Below, piece by piece: positions 37,540 through 47,263 of a DNA stretch of 64,000 nt. The position numbers and the translations under genes were made by a program. Every line of letters begins with the position of its first letter. Position 1 is the stretch's first letter. This DNA is from DASQDN01 sp963833675 (GTDB lineage Bacteria > Acidobacteriota > Terriglobia > Bryobacterales > Bryobacteraceae). The stretch is taken from positions 41,289 to 105,288 of the forward strand of contig CAWHYW010000047.1 of NCBI GenBank assembly GCA_963833675.1, in the 5' to 3' direction. The notes below the pieces were generated by a model. It did not search any database. It was not told the origin of the DNA and saw nothing but the letters and a program-made list of their open reading frames with translations.

Positions 37540-38115
37540 ATGGACGAAAAGCATTTGGAGAGCAAGCAACTCGATCACAAGTTACATCTGAGTCAGCCAG
37601 CCGACCTGTTTGCGCGCGTAGACAACGAGGTCGGTCAGGATTTTGGCGATAGCTTTGTGCTCACCACCCTCGATAGCGCCATTAATTGGGCGCGTAAGAA
37701 TTCGATCTGGCCAATGACTTTCGGCCTGGCATGCTGCGCTATCGAAATGATGGCGATGAGCGCCTCGAGATTCGACATTGCGCGATTCGGGGCTGAAGTC
37801 TTCCGAGGTTCACCTCGGCAATCGGATCTGATGATCATCGCCGGCCGGGTATCGAACAAGATGGCTCCGGTCATACGCCAGCTGTATATGCAGATGCCCG
37901 AACCGAAGTGGGTCATTTCCATGGGCGCCTGCGCGACATCCACCGGCGTGTTCAGCAACTATGCTCTGGTGCCGGTAAACCAGGTGATTCCTGTCGATAT
38001 CTACGTCCCGGGCTGCCCTCCGCGACCGGAGCAATTGATCTACTCGATCATGCTGCTGCAGAAGAAGATCGAAGCCGAACGCGGCACGCTGCTGCGTACG
38101 CTCAATTTGGCTTAG
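37540..38115 (+). CDS. nuoB: NADH-quinone oxidoreductase subunit B (stand-alone)
   Basis: Carries the N2 iron-sulfur cluster of complex I. 191 residues with the four ligands: adjacent CC (FGLACCAIEM, about 65-66), GACATS (131) and VPGCPPRPEQ (159). The first 45 residues form an acidic or polar N-terminal extension (SKQLDHKLHLSQPADL). No other nuo gene flanks it, so complex I genes must be dispersed or this copy belongs to a second complex. Ribosome-binding site GGAG 7 bases upstream. Confidence 0.95.
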   Translation: MDEKHLESKQLDHKLHLSQPADLFARVDNEVGQDFGDSFVLTTLDSAINWARKNSIWPMTFGLACCAIEMMAMSASRFDIARFGAEVFRGSPRQSDLMIIAGRVSNKMAPVIRQLYMQMPEPKWVISMGACATSTGVFSNYALVPVNQVIPVDIYVPGCPPRPEQLIYSIMLLQKKIEAERGTLLRTLNLA

Positions 38116-38254
38116 TTCCACCGTTTCGCGCCAGCGCCTCTATCAGGCGTAACGCGTCCACTTCGTACGTTCCCTGCCGGAGTTCCTCGCGCAACTGATC
38201 GAGGCGCAGGGTGCGTTGGCGCTTTCCGGGTTTTTTACGGACATCTGGGGACAT
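38102..38254 (-). CDS. Tiny FlgM-like anti-sigma-28 candidate
   Basis: 50-residue ORF, ATG 38254 to TGA 38102. After a basic N-terminus (MSPDVRKKPGKRQR) the core LDQLREELRQGTYEVDALRL then IEAL matches the C-terminal sigma-binding helix region of FlgM (I-x-x-G-x-Y-x-V-D-x-x-x-x-A-x-x-L). FlgM proteins are usually 70-100 residues, so this is a minimal form. AGGA lies 8 bases before the start, and a sigma-28-like promoter lies just upstream (38272-38299), as expected for flgM autoregulation. Overlaps the nuoB end by 14 bases in antisense. Assignment by pattern only. Confidence 0.5.
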   Translation of the reverse strand: MSPDVRKKPGKRQRTLRLDQLREELRQGTYEVDALRLIEALARNGGTKPN

Positions 38255-38265
38255 TTCGTTCCTAT

Positions 38266-40844
38266 GTGGGCTTGTCGGCGAACCTTCGATCCTCCTTTAA
38301 TGAGATTTCTCCGGGTTCGCGACCACTCCCCTCTGTGGCACGGTTTCACGAGCCGCTGATCTTGCCCTGCGCTGCGCTCGCGGCAGGAATTCTCGCGGCC
38401 CATTACGCCCGGTTCGACGGACGTGAGATATTCATCGCGTTTACGCTGTTTACAGCCATAGCGGTCGTCTGCTTTTGCCGTGCCGCCCGACTTACCTGGC
38501 TGGCTTGCTCGTGCTGCCTCGGTGTCATTGGAATCGCCACGGCGGAGTTTCACCGCCGTCCGGCAGCCCCAGTGATTGACTCCGAGTCCGGTGAGACACT
38601 GCTCGTGAGCGGATGCGTAGTTGAGCCGCTTACGATTCAAGACGGCCGCGGTAAATTCGTCGTCGAGATCGAAGCGAATGCGCGAGCGGCCGTGAGTTTC
38701 CGTCTCTCACCAGGAGAGCCGCGTGCCTCGATTCCCTACGGATCCTTAGTGGAGTTCCCTGCACGAGTACGGCTGCCGCGAAACTACGGCAACCCGGGCG
38801 CATTTGATTACATCGGCTATCTCGCGCGCCGTAACACGTTCTGGCTCGCATCCGTACCGTCGCACGAGCCGCTAACAAAACTGTCGGGCAATTGTGGATC
38901 GCGGTTGGTTGGTTGGCTGATGAATTTCCGTGAGTCGGCACTGGCTCGGCTGGATACGCTAGTGTCAGGCGACCCCAAAACTGCCGGATTTCTGCGCGCT
39001 CTCCTGCTCGGAGACGATGATCGATTGGACAGTAACACCTCCGATGAATTCCGGCGGACCGGAACCTACCACGCGATCGTAATCTCCGGTTTGCACATTT
39101 CCCTGGTTGCAGGATCCTTGCTCTGGATCATGCGCCGATTGTTCCTTCCAATGCCAATCCGTTTGTCGCTCGCACTCGCGGCCGCCTGGATTTACACCCT
39201 GACCGCGGGCGGACAAGCTCCCGTAATGCGAGCGGCCTTAGGCTTCACGCTCGCTCTCGTTGCGGCGGCTGCGCACCGGCGGGTGCGAGTGCTGAACATC
39301 CTGGCTGCGGTGGCGATCGCGTTTCTGCTTTACGATCCGGATCAACTCTTCGAAGCCAGCTTCGAACTGTCGTTTGCAGCCGTTGCCGCCATCGGCGCGC
39401 TTGCCGCTCCCGTTATTGACCGAACTTCGGCTCGTCTGCGGACGGCCGCTCGCGATCTCGATTATGTCCGGCCGAGCCGCTCCATAGAACCGAAAGTCGC
39501 GAGCCTTCGTGTTGAACTCCGCCTTCTCTCTCAAACCCTGACAGCCGTGGTCAGCATACCGCGACGAGCAGCGAAATTCCTGGTGGAGGCTTCAGCCCGC
39601 ACAATCGCCACGATCTGGGAGATGGTGGTGTTATCGGGGAGCGTCCAATTTGCGTTGACCGTGCCCGCCATCATGTATTTCCATCGCGTGCCGCTCACGT
39701 CCGTGTTCGCGAATCTGATCGCTGTTCCGCTGTTGAACGGCGCCGTCGGACTCGGCCTGACCGGCCTGATCGCCGGGTCATCTCTACTCACCTCCGTAGC
39801 AGGGACACTCGTCAATGTCGCCGAAGCAACAGTGTCCGCGTTCGCCCGGCTGGAGCCGAATGCGCGTTCGGCCAGCTCACCCGCAGTGCTGGCGATCGCG
39901 TTTGTCGGCGGTCTTGTAATCACGGCGGTCACCCTCCGAAAACGAGCCGCCTTGTCGATCATCCCGGCAACGTTGTCTATCGCTTTGGCTTTGCTCATGT
40001 ATCGCTATGAAGCGAAACCAATCACGAAGGGTGGCTGGAGTTTTCAGCTATTGATGTGGGACAGGGAGACAGCCTGCTGATCGCGTTTCCCGATGGACGA
40101 ACCATGCTCGTTGACGGCGGTGGATTCCCAAGTTTTAAGGGGACTCCCGCACGAAGAATGGACATCGGAGAGCAAGTCGTCGCGCCATACCTGTGGCAGC
40201 GGGGACTCCGACATATCGATGTCGTGGCGATGACTCACGCCCACGATGACCACGCCCAGGGCCTTGAAGCTTTGTTGCGCGACTTCCATCCAGCTGAGTT
40301 TTGGACGGGGGCGACACCGGGGGTATCAGCCAATAGATTGGTCGCGCTCGCGCGCGATTCCGGAGCCCGCGTCGTGAAGCCGTTTGCCGGATTCGCGAAA
40401 CGCTTTGGTCCGGTAGAAGTACGCGTGCTTGCGCCTGCTGAGGACTACGTCACTTCGGGCTCTCCTCGCAACAATGATTCCCTCGTACTGGAGATCGCTT
40501 ACGGCCGCAGAAGATTCGTGCTTACCGGAGACGCCGAACGCGCTGTCGAATCTGAACTTGTCATGAAGGGAATGCTGACGCATGCGGATGTACTGAAAGT
40601 GGGCCATCACGGCAGCAAGACATCGACAATCCCCGATCTGCTCGGGGCCGTTCAACCGGCTTTCGCCGTGATTTCCGTGGGCGAAGGCAATCTCTACGGT
40701 CATCCGCATCCCGACGTGATCCGGCGTTTGCAGGAAGCGCATGCCCAAACCCTTCGCACCGATCGTGCAGGTTTAATAAGCTTTCGCACCGACGGGGAAC
40801 GTTTGGAAGTGGAGACGAACTGGTTCGACTGGCGGCAGGATTAG
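38266..40844 (+). CDS. comEC: ComEC/Rec2 DNA uptake channel (one frameshift)
   Basis: Inner-membrane competence channel. N-terminal membrane helices and OB-like domain (LVSGCVVEPLTIQDGRGKF), competence domain (GDDDRLDSNTSDEFRRTGTY, HAIVISGLHISLVAGSLLW), further helices, and a C-terminal metallo-beta-lactamase domain (MTHAHDDHAQGLEALLRDFH, LTGDAER, KVGHHGSKTS, with the metal ligands). About 860 residues. One indel near 40055 breaks the frame between SFQLL and DVGQGDSLLIAFPDG. The start codon is uncertain: GTG 38266 is the longest option but overlaps the minus-strand promoter element. Confidence 0.92.
38272..38299 (-). promoter_or_regulatory. Sigma-28-like promoter upstream of the FlgM-like ORF
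   Basis: On the minus strand TAAA (38296-38299), a 16-base gap, then GCCGACAA (38272-38279). Compared with the FliA pattern TAAA-N15-GCCGATAA it has one extra spacer base and one mismatch. Predicted start about 10 bases before the ATG, leaving room for the AGGA. Confidence 0.45.
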
Positions 40845-40852
40845 CGAAGAAG

Positions 40853-41365
40853 TCAGGGACCGATCAGCGGATCGCAGTTGCGGGTAATGTCCCACATCCA
40901 GGACGCCAGATGGGCGCGGAAACCGGGCGGTATGTCTTTCAACCGCCATGGCGCGAAGCCGATTTCGTCGGTGCGGCGATCGACCCAAAGCTGAATGTCC
41001 TCCTGCCCAGGTGACCGGACCACGCTGATCACACCGCCTTTACACCCTTTGCTGTCGGCAATGGTCGCCCGATCCGGATTCTTGAAAGACCCATTGCCGC
41101 CCCAGTCTTCCATGAAGCTGTCGAAGGTGTATTGAGGACACGGCTTCTGGTCGGTGCAACCCCATAGCGCGTAGGCAGCCTTGTAGTCCTTTTTTCTCAG
41201 GAGTTCGAGGAACTGAGCGGCGCGCCTATGTTCGGGGTAATCCCGGAACTTGAAATACAACACAGTCCCGAGAACGACAAGAATGATCGGTGTAAGGATC
41301 AGCCATCGGAGTTTACGGGACCGCCGCGCCTGCGCCTCGCCGTATCCCTCCAGATAGCCAGCCAT
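40853..41365 (-). CDS. Single-pass membrane protein of unknown function
   Basis: 170 residues. Basic N-terminus then one helix (WLILTPIILVVLGTVLYFKF), followed by a periplasmic domain with four or more Cys (WGCTDQKPCPQYTFDSF, SKGCKGGVISV, RNCDPLIGP) resembling DUF4878-like small folds. Not recognised more precisely. Last gene of the co-directional zinc ribbon-kinase-regulator-groES-skp run, 5 bases after skp. Confidence 0.6.
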   Translation of the reverse strand: MAGYLEGYGEAQARRSRKLRWLILTPIILVVLGTVLYFKFRDYPEHRRAAQFLELLRKKDYKAAYALWGCTDQKPCPQYTFDSFMEDWGGNGSFKNPDRATIADSKGCKGGVISVVRSPGQEDIQLWVDRRTDEIGFAPWRLKDIPPGFRAHLASWMWDITRNCDPLIGP

Positions 41366-41370
41366 ATATC

Positions 41371-41877
41371 CTATTTTGCCGGATAGGCCTTGTCGTATGC
41401 TGCCGTCGCGTCCTTGGTAATTTCCATCGCCGGCTTGAAGTAGACCGTATTGGAGACGTCGACGACCATATCGTAACCCTTCTCCTCGGCGATTTTCTTC
41501 ACGATGTCCTGCATACGTTGTCCGGTACGGCCAAGAATCTCGTTGCGCTCGCGGTCGACATCGCCTTGCAAATCTTCACCGAGACGCTGCAGTTCGCGCT
41601 GCTTGCGCTGGCCTCGCATCTGAATGTCCTGCTCGGCTTGCGGGGTGAGTTTGCCTTGGCCTGCCTGGAGTTGCTGCTGGAGATCGGCAATTTCCTTTTG
41701 CAGCGTCTCTACCTGAGCTTGTCGAGGTCTATATTTGGCCTCGAGCTCTGCTTGAGCTTTTTTAATCTCGGCCGTGTCTATGACGGCCGCCTGCGAGTTG
41801 ATAATAGCGATTTTCGACTGCCCAAATGCAGCGAAGGCGAACGCCAGCGTCAGAGCACTGGTACGAAGCATGGACAT
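41371..41877 (-). CDS. OmpH/Skp-family periplasmic chaperone
   Basis: 168 residues: signal peptide (SALTLAFAFAAFGQ), then SKIAIINSQAAVIDTAEIKK, a long coiled coil (residues about 45-120) and a C-terminal sheet strand (GYDMVVDVSNTVYFKP). Skp carries unfolded outer-membrane proteins across the periplasm. Its place downstream of a two-component system and groES is unusual. Confidence 0.85.
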   Translation of the reverse strand: MSMLRTSALTLAFAFAAFGQSKIAIINSQAAVIDTAEIKKAQAELEAKYRPRQAQVETLQKEIADLQQQLQAGQGKLTPQAEQDIQMRGQRKQRELQRLGEDLQGDVDRERNEILGRTGQRMQDIVKKIAEEKGYDMVVDVSNTVYFKPAMEITKDATAAYDKAYPAK

Positions 41878-41919
41878 ACTACTCCTGTTTAGTTTGATGC
41901 TTCCAGCTTACCAGAGCGG

Positions 41920-42207
41920 CTAGGCCAGGACGGCCAAAACCTCATCCTCGCGCAAAATGACGTACTCCTCCGAGCCGACTTTCGTCTCTGAGCCGCCATA
42001 TTTGCTGAAAAGAATCCGGTCTCCCGGTTTGACATCGATTGGACACCGTTGGCCGTTCTCCAGACAACGGCCGCTGCCAACCGCGACCACTTCCGCCTGC
42101 TGCGGCTTCTCTTTGGCCGAATCCGGAACGATGATGCTGCCTATCTTCGACTCGCTCTCCTCAATGCGTCGAACGAGAACTCGATCATGCAGAGGACGAA
42201 TTTGCAT
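41920..42207 (-). CDS. groS: GroES-like co-chaperonin without adjacent groEL
   Basis: 95 residues with the GroES fold: IRPLHDRVLVRRIEESESKI, the mobile-loop region GSIIVPDSAKEKPQQAEV, VKPGDRILFSKYGGSE, and the C-terminal EEYVILREDEVLAVLA. No groEL follows, so the partner must be encoded elsewhere. Starts 18 bases after the response regulator gene. Confidence 0.93.
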   Translation of the reverse strand: MQIRPLHDRVLVRRIEESESKIGSIIVPDSAKEKPQQAEVVAVGSGRCLENGQRCPIDVKPGDRILFSKYGGSETKVGSEEYVILREDEVLAVLA

Positions 42208-42225
42208 AGTTATGCTCCTCGACGA

Positions 42226-42876
42226 TTAGACGACAATGCCGCGTCGTACGGCACTCAAGACGAGTTCGGCGATGGAATGGACTCCCAACTTGTCCATAAT
42301 CCGCGTGCGATGCGTCTCGACAGTGTGAAGACTGAGCCCGAGGCGCGCGGCGATCTCTTTGTTCGAGCGTCCCTCGGCGAGGAGATGATACAACTGCCGC
42401 TCACGTTCCGTGAGAAGCTCATACCGATCCTCGAACTTCTGCTCATCCAGACCGCTGTTGTGGGTCTCTTTAAGAAGACGCGCCACAGAAGGGCTGAAAT
42501 ATGCTTTGCCCGCCTGAATTTCCTGGATTGCTTCGATGAGGCCTTCCTCGAGCGTATCCTTGAGCAGATATCCGCGGGCCCCGGCCTTGACCGCACGAAT
42601 AACATACCGTTCGTCGCTATACATGCTCAGGATCAGCACGGCTGTATCGGGAGAATGACGCAGCAATTGACTGGTAGCTTCGATACCGTTCAATTCCTTC
42701 ATCGCGATGTCTACGATCGCAACATCCGGCTGATGTTGTTTTGCAAGATCGACAGCTTCCAGTCCGGTGCTCGCCTCAGCAACGATCTCAAAGCCTTCCT
42801 GCCCCTCCAGAATGCGTCTGAGTCCTTGACGAAAAAGATTGTGATCGTCTGCAAGTAAAATTCTGATTTGATTCAT
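42226..42876 (-). CDS. NarL/LuxR-family response regulator
   Basis: 216 residues. Receiver domain with acidic pocket (ADDHNLF), phosphorylation Asp about residue 56 (DVAIVDIAM) and the conserved Lys near LLKD; C-terminal LuxR helix-turn-helix (LTERERQLYHLLAEGRSNKE, IAARLGLSLHTVETH). Its start overlaps the histidine kinase stop by 4 bases, so the pair is coupled. Confidence 0.94.
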   Translation of the reverse strand: MNQIRILLADDHNLFRQGLRRILEGQEGFEIVAEASTGLEAVDLAKQHQPDVAIVDIAMKELNGIEATSQLLRHSPDTAVLILSMYSDERYVIRAVKAGARGYLLKDTLEEGLIEAIQEIQAGKAYFSPSVARLLKETHNSGLDEQKFEDRYELLTERERQLYHLLAEGRSNKEIAARLGLSLHTVETHRTRIMDKLGVHSIAELVLSAVRRGIVV

Positions 42877-44273
42877 ACGTGCGCCTTTGCTGCTGTGATA
42901 TCTTTTTGCTTCTTGGAAAGCGGCAGTTGAAGCCGGACCGAAGTCCCGGCATCAGCCGCGGATAGGATAGTGAGTTCGCCGCCTAGTGAGGCAGCGCGCT
43001 CCCGCATTCCCAACACACCCAGGCTGGCCGGCGAGCGCCGCTGATCTGCGAAGCCTACTCCATCATCTCGCACTTCTGCTGCCAAATCTGTTTCCGTTTG
43101 CCGGATGTGGACCGCAACCGATTTGGCCCGAGAGTGCTTCTCGCAATTACGGAGCGCCTCCTGGACAACCCGGTACACGCAAGTGTTGACGGCATCCGGA
43201 AGAGTTTCTTCCAGACCCTCTTCTACATACTGGCACGGAACTCCAGTTCTGCGCGTGAAGTCGTCTGTATGCCACTGCAAAGCCGGTCCCAATCCAAGGT
43301 CGTCCAGTAAGGAAGGCCGCAGAAGCAGGCTTATGTTACGCACCGTGGCAACCGTACGATCGGCTAGCTCTTTGGCGCGTACCAGTGCTTGTCTTCCCGG
43401 AGAATCCTTGACCTCAACTGCCTGCACTCGGGCGAGGGCCTCGGTTATATCGATCTTCAGGACGGCAAGGTTCTGCACGATTTCATCGTGAAGTTCGCGA
43501 GACAGCCGGGTGCGCTCTTCCTCCTGAATCTCCATAAGCCGGTTCGAGAGCCGCTCCAGCTCCATCTTGGCTTTGAGCACCTCCTCGAATCTTGCTGCAG
43601 CCTGCTGCTCCAGATGGTCGTAATACTGCAGGCTGAACCAGGCGACCGCGATTCCGACCAGAAGGCAAAACGCCAGAAGCCACATCAGGCTGCTCGCAGC
43701 CGCCGATCGACTGGCGGAGAACTGCTCTTCGCTATCCCTGAGGGCGCTTCGATTCGCTATTTCCAGTTCCTGCAGCAGCTTACCGGCAGCTGCGCGTCGG
43801 GGAGCTATCTCGTTCTGAATGAAAGTGTAATTCAGCGTCCGATCCCCTGCTTCAGAGACGGCAGATTCCAACGCCGTCCATAAATCGCGCGTGTTCCGAT
43901 CGAGTTCGCCAACAGCATCGTTGTTGCGATTTGACTTGCGCAGTTGTTCCACTAGTGGCTGTGCAGCCTTTTTTAGTTGTTGAATCTGTTTGAGATAGGC
44001 TTCGCGATTGGGCTTCGGGCTCAGCAGGAAGTCTCGAATAGAAATCCCCGCTGAGTACAAGAGTCGTCTTAGGTTCGTGACGGTATCCTGCTCCTGCGCG
44101 AAATGCCGGTGAATAGCTACACTTCGCTCCGAGAAGCTTTCCTGGATGTGGTACGCGAGCACAGTCGAGAGCACGAGGAGTCCGGTGATGACACCGAATC
44201 CTGTACCTAAGGCTGTACGCTTGCTTACCGCCATCTCTCTATTCTGGCGCAGATCGAAGCGTGACATCCGCAA
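42873..44273 (-). CDS. Membrane sensor histidine kinase (HisKA_3)
   Basis: 466 residues. Two transmembrane helices (about 24-42 and 193-213) bracket a helical periplasmic sensor of about 150 residues that resembles a CHASE3/four-helix bundle. The kinase core is of the NarX/DegS class: phospho-His in RLSRELHDEIVQNL (about 262), ATP lid with EALRNCEKHSRAKSV and DDGVGFADQR, GVLGMRERAASLGGEL. Signal unknown. Upstream 82 bases lies the zinc ribbon ORF. Confidence 0.93.
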   Translation of the reverse strand: MRMSRFDLRQNREMAVSKRTALGTGFGVITGLLVLSTVLAYHIQESFSERSVAIHRHFAQEQDTVTNLRRLLYSAGISIRDFLLSPKPNREAYLKQIQQLKKAAQPLVEQLRKSNRNNDAVGELDRNTRDLWTALESAVSEAGDRTLNYTFIQNEIAPRRAAAGKLLQELEIANRSALRDSEEQFSASRSAAASSLMWLLAFCLLVGIAVAWFSLQYYDHLEQQAAARFEEVLKAKMELERLSNRLMEIQEEERTRLSRELHDEIVQNLAVLKIDITEALARVQAVEVKDSPGRQALVRAKELADRTVATVRNISLLLRPSLLDDLGLGPALQWHTDDFTRRTGVPCQYVEEGLEETLPDAVNTCVYRVVQEALRNCEKHSRAKSVAVHIRQTETDLAAEVRDDGVGFADQRRSPASLGVLGMRERAASLGGELTILSAADAGTSVRLQLPLSKKQKDITAAKAHV

Positions 44274-44354
44274 CTATCTCTACTGTGACGCCCCGCTTCG
44301 ATTGTGGCCATACTGCAAAATGGGTATAAGAGTCCGCCTTCACTTGGTCATGCC

Positions 44355-44501
44355 TCAACCGAATCCGAGCTCATCTACGCTTTCAAGGGGGGTACCGCAA
44401 CGGCGGCAGATCAACGCGCCGCAATCCCCACAAGCTAGCGGGTCAGAGACGGGCTGTGCGCATCTAGGACAATAGAATTCGGATTGAGACGTGTCGTTCA
44501 C
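44355..44501 (-). CDS. Small zinc-ribbon protein
   Basis: 48-residue ORF starting GTG 44501 (GGTGG 6 bases upstream) and ending TGA 44355. It contains three CxxC pairs: YCPRCAQ, ACGDCGA and ICRRCGT, enough for one zinc ribbon plus a partial second. No homolog is assigned. It leads the kinase-regulator-groES-skp run and is too short for standard ORF callers. Confidence 0.5.
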   Translation of the reverse strand: MNDTSQSEFYCPRCAQPVSDPLACGDCGALICRRCGTPLESVDELGFG

Positions 44502-44551
44502 TTGATCCACCCACTGAGAAGAGGGATTGTTAGACTAGGCTTGCTGGCGCC

Positions 44552-45776
44552 ATGTACGGCCTTTGTAAACATTTTATGCTTCTGGCCGTTTGCGCCTTCT
44601 CTGTCGTTTGCACAGCCGGTTGCAAAAAGCAGAATTCATCCACACCCAGCATCGGAACTGCGTTCGCCGGACCGATAACCCTAAACCTGCGCCAGGAGAT
44701 TTCGCCCGCTTCGCAGACGATCGCGACTGCGAAACATGGCGACAAACTCGACATACTGCAAGTTCGCAGACGATTCGTTCGCGTACGCACGGCCTCCGGA
44801 CAGGAGGGCTGGACCGATTCCCGCAGTCTCCTGTCCGGCAAGCAGATGCAAAATCTGGATGAGCTCAACAAGCGCTCCGCCAAATTGCCTGCCCAAGCGG
44901 AAGCTACCGTCTACGGAACCCTCAACATGCATATCGAGCCGTACCGGACAGCAACCAGCTTCTACCAACTGAATGAAGGCGATCGTGTTGCGCTCATCGG
45001 ACACCGCACGACTCCGAAGTCGTATGTGCCTGAAAACCAGAACACGCTTGAAATCGTTAAGCCTGCTCCTCCGGTACGTCGCGCGAAAAAGAAGCGTGAA
45101 CCGGCCTTCCCGCCGCCTCCGCGCGCGCAAGCCCCCGGACTGCCTCCTGAGTGGCTCGACCTCTCAAAAAGTCACTTGCCCGAGCCGCCCGAACCACCGC
45201 CTCCGCCGCCGCAGCCGACAGATCGCAAAAAGAAGAAGCGAAGATCTAAACCAACGGGACCGCCGATGGAAGACTGGTCTTTGGTACGCACAAAGGATGG
45301 TAAGGCCGGATGGGTTCTTTCGCGAATGCTGGTGATGGCGATTCCGGACGAAGTGGCGCAATACTCCGAAGGCGCGCCGGATCACTTCATACTTTCCTCT
45401 GGCCGAGGTGAACGACGATGGTGTCATCAAGCATCACTGGATCTGGACGACGACTCGGGAAGAAGGCCTGCCGTATGATTTCCAGAGTTTCCGCGTGTTC
45501 ACGTATGTCCGCAAGCACCACCGGTACGAGACGGCCTACATCGAGAGAAATATCGAAGGATATTATCCGGTAGAAGTGAAGCAGGGCGCGACGCCAACGT
45601 TCTCGCTGATTCTACGGGGCGACGACGGCAAGCTCTACAAAAAAACGTGGGTATTGGAAGGGTACCTGACGCGGAAGATTTCGGAGGTACCTTACACACC
45701 ACCGGTGACAGATGACTCTTCGGAAAAGCCCGATGAATCCATCACTGATAAGATTCGCACTCTGCTGGATCAGTAA
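44552..45776 (+). CDS. SH3-domain lipoprotein (one frameshift)
   Basis: About 400 residues. Signal sequence with lipobox (VCTAGC), then bacterial SH3-like repeats: TIATAKHGDKLDILQVRRRF to VRTASGQEGWTDSRSL is the first, TLNMHIEPYRTATSFYQLNE the second, and DWSLVRTKDGKAGWVLSRML the third. A Pro-rich linker with a PPPPPPQP run and a Lys/Arg cluster separates them. One indel near 45400 leads to a C-terminal domain (LPYDFQSFRVFTYVRKHHRY) that is not recognised. Such proteins usually bind peptidoglycan. Confidence 0.75.
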
Positions 45777-45780
45777 ACCG

Positions 45781-46140
45781 TTAAGGTTTCGGCTGGAGCT
45801 TCCCGCTCCAGGGTGCGCCACGCTTCACCCATTCCGTCAGTATCGTTATCTCTCGCTTCGAAAGCGAGGGTCCGGGCGGCATCCTTAAATCGCCCTCTCC
45901 TCGAATGACTTGGATAAGGCTGCTGTTTTCCGGTTTTCCGGGCACAATGGCCGGACCACGCTTGCCGCCCTTGAGAACGCTCTCTCGATCGTTGAATGAG
46001 ATGTCGCCATCTTTCAGCTCGTCGTTATGGCAGCCCAGGCAACGTTTAATAAGAATTGGCGCAACGCGATTGTCCGTGAACTTATCGGAAGCGAAAAGGA
46101 GCGTGGAAAAGACGGCAAGAGCGGCGATCGGCCGGGTCAC
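45781..46140 (-). CDS. Exported cytochrome c (PSCyt1-like)
   Basis: 119 residues: signal peptide (MTRPIAALAVFSTLLFAS), heme-binding CLGCH, then DGDISFNDRESVLKGGKRGP and a distal LRMPPG Met, the pattern of Planctomycete/Acidobacteria type cytochromes. Starts by overlapping the beta-propeller gene stop by 4 bases. Confidence 0.9.
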   Translation of the reverse strand: MTRPIAALAVFSTLLFASDKFTDNRVAPILIKRCLGCHNDELKDGDISFNDRESVLKGGKRGPAIVPGKPENSSLIQVIRGEGDLRMPPGPSLSKREITILTEWVKRGAPWSGKLQPKP

Positions 46141-47242
46141 TTCGTATTCATGCCCACGCCGAATTGACTTCCGGCATAGACTACTTTTCCGTTGGCGATC
46201 GTAATGTCGAGCATCTTTTCGCTCTGAACATCACGGCCAGTCTCGTCCTTGAGCGCAGCAATGATCTTCTTCGATTTGACATCGATGATCTCGCCCGTGG
46301 ACGAATAAGCGCGAGTCCCGTCAGAGTTGAAGCTGACCCAGCCTGGGGAGTCGCGCAATTTGATGCTCGTCATCTGTTTCGGAGGCATTGCAGTCGAGTC
46401 GAAAACATGAAGGTAGTAGTTGGCGCCATCTGCGAGCCAGATTTCATTTTCATCAGGAGTCATGGCGATACCATGGCTCGGGCAGCCATGGCGCTTCACC
46501 GGGCCTTGCTTGTAGCCATCGACTTCGACACGATAAAGTTTTTTTCCGCTCTGTATGTCCCCGACTTCAAATCCGAGCAGCTTGTTCACATTGACGAAGC
46601 AGAGCGTGTTGCTGCCGTTCACCGTGAAGGGACGGATGACGTCGGAGAAGGGCCCCACTGTACTTGACACTTTGTGCGTCTTGGAATCGGCGATCGAGAG
46701 AATAGGCGACTTCAGTCCCGCTAAAAATACTCTCGAACCGTCGTTCGCAAAGATAGTGTTATGCGATCCGGACTTGGTTTCGATCTGAGCGATGACTTCT
46801 CCGTTCTCGGCATTCACAACGTGCCAGAGCGGACCTTCTAGTTGCGGCACGTACAAGACCTTGCCATCCGGAGAGATCGCCAGACGATCGCATCCGCCTT
46901 CATAGGTTTTGTCCCAAATGCGCTTCCCGGATTGCGCGTCGATCGCAATCATGCGATTCAGACTCGTCACGTACAACCGGCCCGTCTTCGCGCTGGCCGC
47001 AATCCCCTTGACGTTCTCGATCTTTTGACCGGGCGCCACGTCCCAAGTGGGAATTCGCTTAACGAATTTGTAGCCGTCGTCGATGTCGTAAACCAAAACA
47101 CCAACGCCGCCGTGTTCCACATAGTTCCGAATGCCAGGACTGGCAACATAAAGCAAGTGGTGTTGCTTCACCGGACCAAGTTGTGCTCCGACGCCGCAGA
47201 CTGCCGCTGCGAAGCTGGCGATAGTAAAGCCGTTCGTCTCAT
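46137..47242 (-). CDS. Exported beta-propeller protein (YncE-like)
   Basis: About 365 residues with repeated blade motifs: RLYVTSLNRMIAIDAQSGKR, AISPDGKVLYVPQLEG, TIFANDGSRVFLAG, AMTPDENEIWLADG, SFNSDGTRAYSS, a seven-bladed lactonase/YncE-type propeller. The longest frame begins at a TTG (47267) with no good signal sequence. ATG 47242 gives MRRTALLS and, with one missing base near 47220, a proper signal peptide ending VGAQ, so I prefer it and suspect a small indel. Possibly a periplasmic dehydrogenase or binding partner of the adjacent cytochrome c. Confidence 0.75.
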
Positions 47243-47263
47243 CTTGTTGCGGCAAACATAATA

